NCBI GenBank assembly: GCA_900539625.1 | Contig: UQCW01000003.1 | Span: 51,507-115,506, forward strand | Direction of reading: 5' to 3' | Origin: an uncultured Prevotella sp. | GTDB lineage: Bacteria; Bacteroidota; Bacteroidia; Bacteroidales; Bacteroidaceae | DNA: 64,000 nt | The notes under the pieces: model-generated | Databases searched by the model: none | What the model saw: only the letters and a program-made list of their open reading frames with translations | What the model was told of the DNA's origin: nothing | Position numbers and translations under genes: made by a program | Part shown: piece after piece, positions 25,456 to 34,120 of the stretch | Layout: every line of letters begins with the position of its first letter | How positions within the stretch are numbered: position 1 is the stretch's first letter

Positions 25456-26775
25456 ATGTTTACGAGCATATTAAATGAATCTATTTTAGGTCTGCAACCT
25501 ATTTTAGGTCTGCAACCTTGGCTTGTCGGCGCTATGGCGTTGAGCCTGCTGCTTGCCTGGCGGTGGCGCTGGCGGGATTATCTGCTTCCGTGGAAGATAA
25601 ATCGCCGGTTGCGTAGGGGAGAAAACATTCAGGATGTTCCTGCGCCGGCAATGGATGCGCAGGAGGGGATTTCGGCATTTGCCCGCCCTTTGCCGCGTGC
25701 GAGTGTGGTTATTCCGTGTTGCAATCAGGCAGACACGTTACGGGAAAATCTGCCAGCGTTTTTGAATCAGGATTTGTCGGCGTTTGAAATCATTATTGTG
25801 GATGAGGCTTCAACCGATGAGACCCGTGCGTTGATCAATCATCTTTCTTCGGAGCATTCCAATCTGCGATACACCTTTGTTCCAGCCTCTTCCCGTTACC
25901 TCGACCGGAGAAAATTGACCATCACGCTTGGCGTAAGGGCTGCCAGGGCACCTTGGGTGGTTTTGACCGAGGCCGATTGTCAGCCTGCAGATGTCTCTTG
26001 GCTCAGATTGATGGCTTCCCGTTTCTCGGATGAATCTGATTTCGTTTTGGGATATGCCAATTATGTCGATGATGGCACGCAGATGTCTCGCAGTGCCATC
26101 TTCAATCGGTTGCGTCGCCAGTTGCTGCGTTATAGGGCAGCGTTTGGAACACATCGCATGTGGAGTCGCCAATTTGCAACGCCTGTAGGAAAAGCTTTTG
26201 GCGGAGATGTCTCTAATATGGCAGTGCGCAAAAGTTGGTTCATGGCCAATAAAGGTTACGCCGACAGTCTCAATGTCTCTTGTGGCGAAGACGATTTGCT
26301 CGTGGATGCTCTTTCGTGCAAATCCCGCACCTTGGTAGAAGTACGACCAGAAGCCACCATGATGCAGCATCTGCCGTCGCGTCCCCTTTTGGTGGCACAA
26401 CAGGCGGCACACCGCGAGGCACTTCGCCGTTTGTCGTGGCGAGGACGTTTATTCCGTTATCGTGAGAGCGCTGCCACATGGATGACGTGGCTCTTCTTGT
26501 TGGCCTTGATGGCCTACCTGCTTTTGCGTGTAGAAGTTCTGGTGGAAGCTCAAAAATATGCAACGGATGACATTCCGTATGACGCGTCAGTTTTTTTGCT
26601 AATGATATTAGATGTCGTGTTGCCGGGATGGTTTTTGCGTCGGTGTACCGATAGTTTGGGAGAACGTCGTTTCTGCTGGTTAGGCTTGTGGGGGCGGCTC
26701 TTGGCCCAGCCATTCTATACGCTGACTGAGAAAATGCGGCATTTTGGACGCCGCCACGACTTCGTGCGTCGCTGA
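25456..26775 (+). CDS. Membrane-anchored family 2 glycosyltransferase
   Basis: 439 residues. One N-terminal transmembrane segment (about 18-36), a cytoplasmic GT-A domain and two or more C-terminal hydrophobic segments (WMTWLFLLALMAYLLLRVEVL and FLLMILDVVLPGWFL). GT2 marks: ASVVIPCCNQADTLRENLPAFLNQD, FEIIIVDEASTDETRALI (nucleotide-sugar site), TEADCQPADVSWLRLM (the DxD-like position reads EAD), FGGDVSNMAVRKSWF and CGEDDLLVDAL (the catalytic ED). The acceptor is unknown; a cell-envelope glycan or glycolipid is likely. The N-terminus contains an exact 18-bp duplication giving ILGLQPILGLQP. Confidence 0.88.
   Translation: MFTSILNESILGLQPILGLQPWLVGAMALSLLLAWRWRWRDYLLPWKINRRLRRGENIQDVPAPAMDAQEGISAFARPLPRASVVIPCCNQADTLRENLPAFLNQDLSAFEIIIVDEASTDETRALINHLSSEHSNLRYTFVPASSRYLDRRKLTITLGVRAARAPWVVLTEADCQPADVSWLRLMASRFSDESDFVLGYANYVDDGTQMSRSAIFNRLRRQLLRYRAAFGTHRMWSRQFATPVGKAFGGDVSNMAVRKSWFMANKGYADSLNVSCGEDDLLVDALSCKSRTLVEVRPEATMMQHLPSRPLLVAQQAAHREALRRLSWRGRLFRYRESAATWMTWLFLLALMAYLLLRVEVLVEAQKYATDDIPYDASVFLLMILDVVLPGWFLRRCTDSLGERRFCWLGLWGRLLAQPFYTLTEKMRHFGRRHDFVRR
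25483..25518. repeat. 18-bp exact tandem duplication in the glycosyltransferase gene
   Basis: ATTTTAGGTCTGCAACCT at 25483-25500 and again at 25501-25518, encoding ILGLQP twice just before the first membrane segment. Confidence 0.9.
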
Positions 26776-26864
26776 TGGCTTGTGGCCTCGAGCGTCAAAA
26801 GCCATATCCAAATAGCCCTGTCCTTTCCAGGCATACGTTTAATTTCTAAAGACAATAGACACTC

Positions 26865-27164
26865 ATGATAAAAATATACAGCATGGACACATGCCCGGAC
26901 TGCATTGACATCAAACGGCAGGTGGAGAATAATCCGTCCTATCAAATCATTGAAATCGGGCAGCACGTCAGAAACCTGAAGGAATTTCTTCGTTTGAGAG
27001 ATACCAGTTCGGTTTTTGACGAAGCCAAACGCGAAGGATACATAGGAATCCCTTGTTTCGTGCTCGAAGACGGGCGCGTGACGCTTGTGCCGGAGGAAGC
27101 TGGATTGATGGCGCAACATGAGGCAGAGGCGGAATCCTGTAGCCTTGATGGCTCTGGTTGTTGA
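26865..27164 (+). CDS. Glutaredoxin-like protein
   Basis: 99-residue small thioredoxin-fold protein. It starts MIKIYSMDTCPDCIDIKRQ with a CPDC redox motif at residues 10-13, and GIPCFVLEDGRVTLVPEE supplies the cis-Pro loop and beta-strand (here IPCF, in place of the usual TVP). The C-terminus is Glu/Cys-rich (EAEAESCSLDGSGC). It likely handles glutathione-independent thiol exchange in the cytoplasm, as most Bacteroidota lack glutathione. It lies 89 bp after the glycosyltransferase gene and may belong to the same transcript. Confidence 0.85.
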   Translation: MIKIYSMDTCPDCIDIKRQVENNPSYQIIEIGQHVRNLKEFLRLRDTSSVFDEAKREGYIGIPCFVLEDGRVTLVPEEAGLMAQHEAEAESCSLDGSGC

Positions 27165-27172
27165 TGCTGAAC

Positions 27173-27237
27173 GTAAGTAGGTTATATATGCCAAGGACAT
27201 TTCAAATATAAGAATATTTTTGGCCACCTACTTGTCT
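27173..27237. repeat. Diverged member of the TAAGTAGGT palindrome family
   Basis: TAAGTAGGT at the left and ACCTACTT at the right in inverted orientation, with CAAGGACATTT / AATATTTTTGG inside. The centre differs from the 77-bp copies. It may act as the 3' end of the glutaredoxin-like transcript. Confidence 0.55.
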
Positions 27238-27295
27238 GAGAATCTTAGGAACAAGGAAACGTTTCTGTAATCGGCATGTTTCATTAATTGGCATG

Positions 27296-27387
27296 CCCCA
27301 ATAGTGTAATGGCGGAAGAGTAGGCTGGCGTTGTATTATTTTCAAAGGCGCTCATGCTGACTCTTCCGCCATTGTTATAAGTTGGGG
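27296..27387. repeat. Long perfect hairpin, possible terminator or structured RNA
   Basis: AATGGCGGAAGAGT (27308-27321) and ACTCTTCCGCCATT (27360-27373) are perfect 14-bp arms; CCCCA(A) at 27296 and (T)TGGGG to 27387 add an outer stem. No U tract follows on either strand. Confidence 0.6.
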
Positions 27388-27538
27388 TGGGGTTGTATGG
27401 GGGGTGCTCGTCTGTGCTTCGTGAATTTCTCACGCCATGTGGCTTTAGATAGCATTCAATTCCTCGCGCCAGAAAAATCAAAAAGTCTGCGTGGGAGAAC
27501 TCAATTGCAACGTCTGGTTCAAAAAGTTAAGCTATAAG

Positions 27539-27568
27539 TTGCTACTTTCAAAAAAAAATGTAACTTTG
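27539..27568 (+). promoter_or_regulatory. Promoter for the 27694-30930 gene run
   Basis: TTG at 27539-27541 and TAACTTTG at 27561-27568, 19 bp apart; leader of ~120 nt to the gene at 27694. Confidence 0.7.
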
Positions 27569-27693
27569 CAAATTGAACAAAAAGGAGTCGGGCTGATTTT
27601 GGCGCTTGATAAAGCCTGAAAGGAATCTGGCAGACTTCTCTGGTATCACAAGAAACAATAGTATAAATCTTTTTTTGATATAGCGCAAATAGT

Positions 27694-28338
27694 ATGGGAA
27701 TATTAAACATATTTGGCAAAAAATCTGTAGCCGAACAAGGTTGGCGCGTCGGAGGCATGGAAGATTTCATGACCCTTATCCGTGTCTACTACCAGGCGGT
27801 TATGGCGGCCAATTTGGGTATCAACAACTTGGCGGCTTTGCCTGACCTTCGTTTGTTTAAACAGACGTTGCACGTGCCAACGGTGAACAACAAGTTGGGG
27901 CTGGGTGAGAAAAACCGCTGCAAGAAACTCCTCTCTGAAATCTATGGCATCTCAGACAATTTTTTCAAGGAAATTGATATGAGCATCAAGCGCAACTGCA
28001 AGAACCTGAATAGCGTGCAGCCTTATTTCTTTGCTTTCCAGGGATTCTCTCAGGAGCTTATGATGGTTATGGGAAACTTGATGAAATGGAAGTTCCGCGT
28101 GCCTGGCTTCATGAAAAACGCGTTGCGTACCATGACGCAGAAAACCGTGAACGATGTCTTGACGAAAGACAACTGGAAGAAAGACGATGTGCGAAAGGCC
28201 TGTATGAGTGTTCGCCAGTATCAGCAGAAGCTTGGATACAGCGGCGAATGGATGGCGGAATATGTCTATAACATCGTTATCTTGGCTAAGAAAGAGCCGA
28301 AACCAAAGGATGTTGAGGAAAAAGACGCCAAGAAATAA
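27694..28338 (+). CDS. Conserved hypothetical protein
   Basis: 214 residues, no signal peptide or membrane segment, mostly predicted helix with a Lys-rich C-terminus (KKEPKPKDVEEKDAKK). It begins MGILNIFGKKSVAEQGWRVGGMEDFMTLIRVYYQAVMAANLGIN. I do not recognise a characterised family; I believe similar proteins occur in other Bacteroidales. It leads the run that ends with zapA and rny, so a link to cell division or RNA turnover is possible but unproven. Confidence 0.75.
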   Translation: MGILNIFGKKSVAEQGWRVGGMEDFMTLIRVYYQAVMAANLGINNLAALPDLRLFKQTLHVPTVNNKLGLGEKNRCKKLLSEIYGISDNFFKEIDMSIKRNCKNLNSVQPYFFAFQGFSQELMMVMGNLMKWKFRVPGFMKNALRTMTQKTVNDVLTKDNWKKDDVRKACMSVRQYQQKLGYSGEWMAEYVYNIVILAKKEPKPKDVEEKDAKK

Positions 28339-28519
28339 CCCAACGATGCCTGTTGCTGCACTGCTGATACTTTCTGATTCGTTGAACGGAGACGCAATCT
28401 CATCGTCAGCGTGCTCTTGTTTCAAGCGGTGCATGCAGAAATCAAACAGGAAACGAAAACATTGACAGCGCATTTGATTTGCCCACAGGGAAAGACACCT
28501 GTCAACAGCAAGAGACTAC

Positions 28520-28813
28520 ATGACAAAAGAGGAAGAAAACAACCTGCGCATATTGGAAACAAGAGTGAGGCAACTCATCTTGTCATACAAAGACCTGGAA
28601 GCTAAAAATCAAGAACTGCTTGAAAAAATGGCGCTTCAGGTGGAAAGTATGTCCAAATTGCAAGCTGAAAATGTAGCCTTGAAGAAGCAGTACAACACGC
28701 TTAAGACGGCAAAGGTGCTTGAAGTCTCTGGCGAAGATGTGCGGGATGTGCGAAAGCGTCTCAACGGCCTGGTCAAGGAAGTTGACAAGTGTATCGCCTT
28801 GTTGAATGTTTAA
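28520..28813 (+). CDS. Small coiled-coil protein upstream of zapA
   Basis: 97 residues, almost all heptad-like coiled coil ([57 protein letters not shown]), ending in [25 protein letters not shown]. It lies directly upstream of zapA. Its size and all-coil composition recall ZapB, which bridges ZapA-decorated FtsZ rings to the nucleoid, but I see no diagnostic motif, so a ZapB-like role is inference from position. Expressed with the downstream genes. Confidence 0.8.
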   Translation: MTKEEENNLRILETRVRQLILSYKDLEAKNQELLEKMALQVESMSKLQAENVALKKQYNTLKTAKVLEVSGEDVRDVRKRLNGLVKEVDKCIALLNV

Positions 28814-28905
28814 TCTCAACGAGCGGCAAAGCTTTCATATTTATAAGGAATTTTGTCGGTGTCAGGAAGTTTCCGGTTGTTCTAATCTTTAAAATCCAAG
28901 TAATT

Positions 28906-29268
28906 ATGGCAGATAAAGTGTCGTCCGTCAACGACAAACTGAGCATCCAATTGATGATTGGAAAGCAGATGCATCCAATCACCATTCGTCGTGACAAGGA
29001 GGAGATTTTCCGCAAGGCTGCCAAGAATATCAACGAACGTCTTGGGCGCTATCAGGAGAGTTATCCGAATCTGAGCTATGAAAGCTGTGTTTCAATCACA
29101 TTGCTTGATTTTGCCGTTGAAGCTCTTCAGGCTCAAAGCAACAACGACACCAAACCTTATGACGAGGCTGTGTCGGCGCTGACGCGTGAGATTGAAGAAG
29201 CGCTTGGATGTGAAACCGCAGGAAGTGGCCAGGAGGCAGCGGATGGCGGTGTTCAAAACAAACAGTAA
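28906..29268 (+). CDS. zapA: Cell division protein ZapA
   Basis: 120 residues. ZapA binds and bundles FtsZ filaments at mid-cell. The N-terminal globular head ([44 protein letters not shown]) and the following helix with [14 protein letters not shown] match the family; the C-terminus is a coiled coil ([15 protein letters not shown]). The start [16 protein letters not shown] at 28906 was preferred over an upstream in-frame codon that would extend into the spacer. Next to rny, an arrangement common in Bacteroidota. Confidence 0.88.
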   Translation: MADKVSSVNDKLSIQLMIGKQMHPITIRRDKEEIFRKAAKNINERLGRYQESYPNLSYESCVSITLLDFAVEALQAQSNNDTKPYDEAVSALTREIEEALGCETAGSGQEAADGGVQNKQ

Positions 29269-29400
29269 CCAATTTCTAAATGAGGCGTTCCAGAAATTGG
29301 CCGGCTAAAGCCTCTCATGAAAAAAATAGGATGGGAGGGAAGCGGAAAAATTTTTCTCGCGGCGGCCGTATTGGGAAATGCCCGAATATAAATTAACGTA

Positions 29401-30930
29401 ATGGAATATGTATGGATTGTTGTGGCGCTGATTATAGCTGGTGCCATTGAATTCGGTGCCTTAAAATATGTCCTCAAAAGCAAGTATAAACGTGTGCTGG
29501 ATGAGGCAGCAAAAGAAGCCGATGTCATCAAAGAGAAGAAGTTGTTGGAGGTCAAGGAGAAATTCTTGAACAAGAAAGCTGAGCTTGAAAAGGAAGTACA
29601 GCAGAGAAACCAAAAGATTCTTCAGGTTGAAAACAAACTCAAGCAGCGCGAAATGAGTCTTTCGCAGAAGCAGGAAGACTTGGGAAAACGCAAAGTTGAA
29701 CTCGACAACACGCAGAACAAGCTCAATGCTCATGCCCAGCTCTTGAAAACCAAGGAAGAGGAGTTGGAGAAGATGCAACTCAAAGAGCGCGAGAAACTGG
29801 AAGAACTCAGCGGTTTGTCGGCAGAGGAAGCCAAGAAGCGTTTGGTGGATTCTTTGAAGGATGAAGCCCGCACCAATGCCCAGTCGTATATCAACGAAAT
29901 CATGGACGACGCTAAAATGACGGCCAATAAGGAAGCCAAGCGCATCGTGATTCAGACCATCCAGCGTGTTGCAACGGAAACCGCCATTGAAAACAGCGTG
30001 ACAGTGTTCCATATCGACAACGACGAGGTTAAAGGCCGCATCATTGGTCGTGAAGGACGTAATATCCGTGCTTTGGAAGCAGCCACAGGCGTTGAAATTG
30101 TGGTTGACGACACGCCGGAAGCCATTGTGATTTCCGCTTTCGATCCTGTGCGTCGTGAAATCTGCCGTTTGGCGCTCCATCAGTTGATTTCAGACGGTCG
30201 CATTCACCCTGCTCGCATTGAAGAAGTCGTTGCCAAGGTGAAGAAGCAGATCGAGGAAGAAGTGATCGAGACCGGTAAGCGAACGGCCATTGACTTGGGC
30301 ATTCACGGTTTGCATCCTGAGCTCATCCGCATCATTGGTAAGATGAAATACCGTTCTTCTTATGGTCAGAACCTTTTGCAGCATGCGCGTGAAACGGCCA
30401 ATCTTTGTGCCGTGATGGCTGCCGAATTGGGATTGAATCCGAAGAAAGCCAAGCGTGCAGGTCTCTTGCACGACATCGGTAAGGTGCCCGATGAAGAGAG
30501 CGAATTGCCACACGCACTCTATGGTGCCAAGTTGGCTGAAAAATACAAGGAAAAACCTGAAATCTGCAATGCAATAGGTGCCCACCATGATGAAATGGAA
30601 ATGACGACGCTCTTAGCGCCAATCGTTCAGGTGTGCGACGCCATCAGTGGTGCCCGTCCGGGTGCACGTCGTGAAATCGTTGAAGCTTACATCAAGCGTT
30701 TGAACGATCTTGAAAACATCGCAATGAGCTATCCTGGCGTTACGAAAACGTATGCCATCCAGGCAGGTCGCGAGTTGAGAGTGATTGTTGGTGCCGACAA
30801 GATTGACGACAAGCAGACTGAGAGCTTGAGCGGCGAAATCGCCAAGCGCATTCAGGACGAGATGACTTATCCGGGCCAGGTGAAGATTACGGTGATCCGT
30901 GAGACCCGCTCTGTAAGTTTTGCGAAGTAA
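29401..30930 (+). CDS. rny: Ribonuclease Y
   Basis: 509-residue membrane-anchored endoribonuclease that starts mRNA decay. Order of parts: N-terminal transmembrane helix ([22 protein letters not shown]), a long coiled coil (about 30-190), a KH RNA-binding domain ([32 protein letters not shown]), and an HD domain (LRHARETA-like [12 protein letters not shown], then [12 protein letters not shown]) with metal-binding His-Asp, ending [14 protein letters not shown] as in the family. Length is normal. The mRNA ends in a 77-bp palindromic repeat 12 bp past the stop codon. Confidence 0.96.
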   Translation: MEYVWIVVALIIAGAIEFGALKYVLKSKYKRVLDEAAKEADVIKEKKLLEVKEKFLNKKAELEKEVQQRNQKILQVENKLKQREMSLSQKQEDLGKRKVELDNTQNKLNAHAQLLKTKEEELEKMQLKEREKLEELSGLSAEEAKKRLVDSLKDEARTNAQSYINEIMDDAKMTANKEAKRIVIQTIQRVATETAIENSVTVFHIDNDEVKGRIIGREGRNIRALEAATGVEIVVDDTPEAIVISAFDPVRREICRLALHQLISDGRIHPARIEEVVAKVKKQIEEEVIETGKRTAIDLGIHGLHPELIRIIGKMKYRSSYGQNLLQHARETANLCAVMAAELGLNPKKAKRAGLLHDIGKVPDEESELPHALYGAKLAEKYKEKPEICNAIGAHHDEMEMTTLLAPIVQVCDAISGARPGARREIVEAYIKRLNDLENIAMSYPGVTKTYAIQAGRELRVIVGADKIDDKQTESLSGEIAKRIQDEMTYPGQVKITVIRETRSVSFAK

Positions 30931-30942
30931 AAATCTGAGGTA

Positions 30943-31019
30943 TAAGTAGGTGTTCAGAATTAGTTTAAACTGGTTTATCCCTACATGGATAGTATAAACT
31001 AATTTTGAACACCTACTTA
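30943..31019. repeat. 77-bp palindromic repeat, copy 2
   Basis: Ends TAAGTAGGTGTTCAGAATTA and TAATTTTGAACACCTACTTA; the centre has ACTGGTTTATCCCTACATGG. Nearly self-complementary over its whole length, so a transcript would fold into a long hairpin. Confidence 0.9.
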
Positions 31020-31023
31020 ATAA

Positions 31024-31060
31024 GCTAAGGGTGCATACTATGAACGGTATGCGCCCTTAG
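31024..31060. terminator. Terminator-like hairpin after rny
   Basis: CTAAGGGTGCATAC pairs with GTATGCGCCCTTAG around a short loop, starting 5 bp past the 77-bp repeat. No clear U tract. Confidence 0.6.
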
Positions 31061-31099
31061 TTGTTGTGGAAATAATCGTTAAAAGTTGAATGCCTGTTT

Positions 31100-31474
31100 A
31101 TGGGAAGAAACAAATATTCCGAAAAGGAAATAAAGGAAATCGGTAAGTTGCTCCGTCTGAAAAATGCGGCCAATCGCTTCGGACAAAAACAAATTCGCCA
31201 CCAGTTGCGTGTGGATTATGAGTTCAATATTGCGGATTTCAATGAGCCGGGAAAGGCTTTTGGTGAAGACGACCTTTTGAGGGCAGTTGAGCGCGGTGCC
31301 ATCGTGATTTTGGACGATGCCACCATTGCAGCCATGAAGGAAAAGCGGGCGAGAGACAAAGCGAGAGATGAAGCCAAGCGGGCCGAGATGGCTGTTGAGG
31401 CAGGCGAAGAAACCTCTTGGCAGGATGCCATGAAGGAATGGGAGGCCTGGGAGGCATCCGAGGCTTCCAAATGA
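31100..31474 (+). CDS. Conserved hypothetical protein
   Basis: 124 residues, soluble and highly charged. N-terminal part MGRNKYSEKEIKEIGKLLRLKNAANRFGQKQIRHQLRVDYEFNIADFN could be a small helical DNA- or RNA-binding domain; the C-terminal half is Lys/Arg/Glu-rich helix ending in EWEAWEASEASK. Family not recognised. It precedes the TamL-like gene by 65 bp on the same strand, which suggests co-transcription but says little about function. Confidence 0.7.
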   Translation: MGRNKYSEKEIKEIGKLLRLKNAANRFGQKQIRHQLRVDYEFNIADFNEPGKAFGEDDLLRAVERGAIVILDDATIAAMKEKRARDKARDEAKRAEMAVEAGEETSWQDAMKEWEAWEASEASK

Positions 31475-31539
31475 TGCTGTTCGGCAGTTCTTCTATCGTG
31501 TGTGCCCTCTTTACTTCTGTAGTCAAATCAATATGATTT

Positions 31540-33867
31540 ATGGTCAAAATTAAGCGAAACCGTGAAACGGCCCGAAGCATGTTGCTGTGCTTCTGTCTGT
31601 TTGCCAGCGTCCTGCTGCTTGCGGGGTGTTCTGCGTTGCGTTTTGTGCCAGACGATGAAGCGATGCTGTCTTCCGTGAAATTGCAGAGCGACAGCAAGCA
31701 GATTTCGCCCGGTTCATATCGCGCATACGTTCGTCAGGAGCCAAATTCGCGTTGGTTCAGCCTGATGAAAGTTCCCCTTGGCGTCTATTGTATGCAAGGA
31801 AAAGACAGTTTGCGCCGTTTCAATCGTTTCATACGGAGAATTGGTGAGGCCCCAGTGATATATAACGAGGCAGAAACCAAAGAGTCGCTTTCGGCATTGA
31901 AAGCGGCGTTGAACAACCACGGTTTTTTGCACGCCAGCGTAGAGGCCGACACCTCCTTGGTGCGTGGAAGGCGTGTGAATTTGCGTTATAAAATCCATCC
32001 GGGATTGCGCACTTATGTCGGTGACATACATTATGATTTCGACGATCCAGGGGTGGAACAGGCGGTGATGAAAACCATCTCCTCTTCAAAACTCTACCGT
32101 GGTATGCCGCTCGATGCCTCTCTGCTCAATGACGAGCGTTCCCGTTTGGTGAACCTTTTGCGAGACCAAGGATATTATCACCTTCACAAGGAATTTGTTT
32201 CCTTCAGGGCCGATACGGCAGCCGATGATTACAGCGTCAATCTGACGCTGCGCGTTAAAATGCCCAATGGCATGGATTCCACGCGCGTCTATCAGAAATA
32301 CAAGATACGCAAGGTGAATATATATGAAGACGTGGCGCAAGGCGAGGAGAAAGGTGTTTCGCCATACCACGGATTAGACATCTATTATGGCGATGGCTTG
32401 AAGATGTATCGCCGTGTGTACGACAGTCACATGTATATTCGTCCCGACAGTCTGTATCGTGCCACAGATTTACGCAACACCTACAGCAGCATCAACAGTC
32501 TTCCTTCAGTGGGCTATTCAGCTGTGCGCTTTCGGGAAGTTCCCACCGATAGTGCGCTGCTTGATTGTGATGTTAATGTCAATCTCAACATGCCCAACAG
32601 TGTCAGCGCCGAAGTCGAGGGAACAAACACATCGGGGAATTTAGGTGCGGCTTTGGTGCTCACTTATTCCAACAAAAACATATTCCGCGGTGCAGAAAGC
32701 CTGTCGTTGAAATTGCGTGGCGCATACGAGGCCATTACTGGTTTGGAAGGATACAACAATCAGAATTACCTGGAATATAGTGCAGAGGCCGCCTTGCGGT
32801 TTCCTGCATTTCTCTTTCCTGGCATTTCTGAAAAACACAGGCAGGGATTGAAAGCCAGTTCAGAACTGAATGTGATGTATGATTCCCAAAATCGTCCGGA
32901 GTTTCATCGCCGTGTGCTGACAGGCGGTTGGACATACCGTTGGTCGCCCACATTCTCGCCACGTTGGCGCCATCGTCTGGATTTAGTGAGTCTCAATTAC
33001 GTTTTCATGCCTTGGATTTCAGATACCTTCCGAAAGGAATATCTGGAGGGAGACGACCCACACTACGCCGTGTTGCGTTATAGTTATGAGAATCTCTTCA
33101 TCATGAGAATGGGGTATAGCTTCACCTACAACTCCCTGAATACCTCAACGGCTATGGGTCTGTATCACACGAATGGGTATCAGATACGTTTCAACGTGGA
33201 ATCTGCGGGAAATTTGCTATATGGCATGTCAAAGCTTTTGGGAGCGCAGCGGGTGTCCAGCGGGCAATATAGTTTGATGAACATTGCCTATTCGCAATAT
33301 GCAAAAGTGGACTTCGATTATGCCAAAAGTTTTGTGATTGATGAGCGAAACTCTATGGCCCTGCATGCTGGCTTCGGCGTTGCCCTGCCTTACGGAAACT
33401 CCAGTATTTTGCCGTATGAAAAGCGTTATTTCTCGGGAGGTGCAAACAGTGTGCGTGGTTGGGGTGTCAGAGAACTTGGTCCGGGCAGCTACAAAGGAAA
33501 CGATGGGAAAATTGATTTCATCAACCAGACCGGAAATCTCAAGCTCGATTTGAGCGTGGAATACCGAACGCATTTGTTTTGGAAATTTCATGGCGCCGCT
33601 TTTATCGACGCTGGAAATATTTGGAACACAAAGAACTATGCAGATCAGCCTGGCGGACAGTTTCGTTTCGACCGTTTTTACAAGCAGATAGCAGTGTCCT
33701 ATGGTTTGGGCTTGCGTTTCAATCTGGATTATTTCGTGTTGCGTTTGGACGGCGGCATGAAAGCCATCAATCCAACAGTTGAAAGCGGGAAGGGGCATTA
33801 CCCTGTCATACATCCCGTGTTCTCGCGTGATTTCACGTTCCATTTTGCAGTTGGACTTCCGTTCTGA
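31540..33867 (+). CDS. TamL-like BamA/TamA-family outer-membrane lipoprotein
   Basis: 775 residues. A lipoprotein signal ends in the lipobox LLAGC near residue 30 (VLLLAGCSALRFVP), unlike classical BamA/TamA, which have ordinary signal peptides. POTRA-like domains follow (about 60-330; for example YRIHPG-like LRYKIHPGLRTYVGDIHYDF), then a C-terminal Omp85 beta-barrel with the GANSVRGWGVRELGPGSYKG segment (VRGW/RGF lid-lock motif) and a terminal aromatic (FTFHFAVGLPF). Lipidated TamA homologues in Bacteroidota are called TamL and work with TamB in envelope biogenesis; no tamB is adjacent here. A 77-bp repeat begins immediately after the stop codon. Confidence 0.87.
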   Translation: MVKIKRNRETARSMLLCFCLFASVLLLAGCSALRFVPDDEAMLSSVKLQSDSKQISPGSYRAYVRQEPNSRWFSLMKVPLGVYCMQGKDSLRRFNRFIRRIGEAPVIYNEAETKESLSALKAALNNHGFLHASVEADTSLVRGRRVNLRYKIHPGLRTYVGDIHYDFDDPGVEQAVMKTISSSKLYRGMPLDASLLNDERSRLVNLLRDQGYYHLHKEFVSFRADTAADDYSVNLTLRVKMPNGMDSTRVYQKYKIRKVNIYEDVAQGEEKGVSPYHGLDIYYGDGLKMYRRVYDSHMYIRPDSLYRATDLRNTYSSINSLPSVGYSAVRFREVPTDSALLDCDVNVNLNMPNSVSAEVEGTNTSGNLGAALVLTYSNKNIFRGAESLSLKLRGAYEAITGLEGYNNQNYLEYSAEAALRFPAFLFPGISEKHRQGLKASSELNVMYDSQNRPEFHRRVLTGGWTYRWSPTFSPRWRHRLDLVSLNYVFMPWISDTFRKEYLEGDDPHYAVLRYSYENLFIMRMGYSFTYNSLNTSTAMGLYHTNGYQIRFNVESAGNLLYGMSKLLGAQRVSSGQYSLMNIAYSQYAKVDFDYAKSFVIDERNSMALHAGFGVALPYGNSSILPYEKRYFSGGANSVRGWGVRELGPGSYKGNDGKIDFINQTGNLKLDLSVEYRTHLFWKFHGAAFIDAGNIWNTKNYADQPGGQFRFDRFYKQIAVSYGLGLRFNLDYFVLRLDGGMKAINPTVESGKGHYPVIHPVFSRDFTFHFAVGLPF

Positions 33868-33944
33868 TAAGTAGATGTTCAGAATTAGTTTAAACTGGCT
33901 TATCCCTACATGGATAGTGTAAATTAATTTTGAACACCTACTTA
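33868..33944. repeat. 77-bp palindromic repeat, copy 3
   Basis: Starts at the base after the stop codon of the TamL-like gene: TAAGTAGATGTTCAGAATTA ... TTAATTTTGAACACCTACTTA. Very close to copy 2 (same TATCCCTACATGG centre). Confidence 0.9.
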
Positions 33945-33957
33945 ACAACACAAGAAG

Positions 33958-34016
33958 AAAACCGAAACGGCCTCGCTGTCATTTCTCCAATAGGGGAGGA
34001 GATGACGGCGAGGCCG
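33958..34016. terminator. Strong hairpin between convergent genes
   Basis: CGAAACGGCCTCGC.GTCAT pairs with ATGAC.GCGAGGCCGTTTCG. It separates the TamL-like gene from the convergent metallo-hydrolase gene. Confidence 0.75.
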
Positions 34017-34120
34017 TTTCGGTGTTTTGATTATCAGCTTGCCTTCTTGCCATAACCTTGTAACTTCAGAAAGTTGCATCCTTTTTGAAGTCCGTCCTTC
34101 AGACGGTAGTATTGCAATTG

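Larger units (their letters stand above)
27165..27693. other. Intergenic region with two palindromes and a promoter
   Basis: 529 bp without a credible gene. It holds a diverged palindromic repeat (27173-27237), a long hairpin (27296-27387), and the promoter at 27539-27568. A 65-residue minus-strand frame at 27284-27481 covers the hairpin and is rejected. Confidence 0.6.

Noticed and set aside
29269..29400. Possible 6S RNA between zapA and rny
   Set aside because: 6S RNA lies near zapA in many bacteria, but this 132-bp gap is too short for it and shows no long bubble-containing stem.
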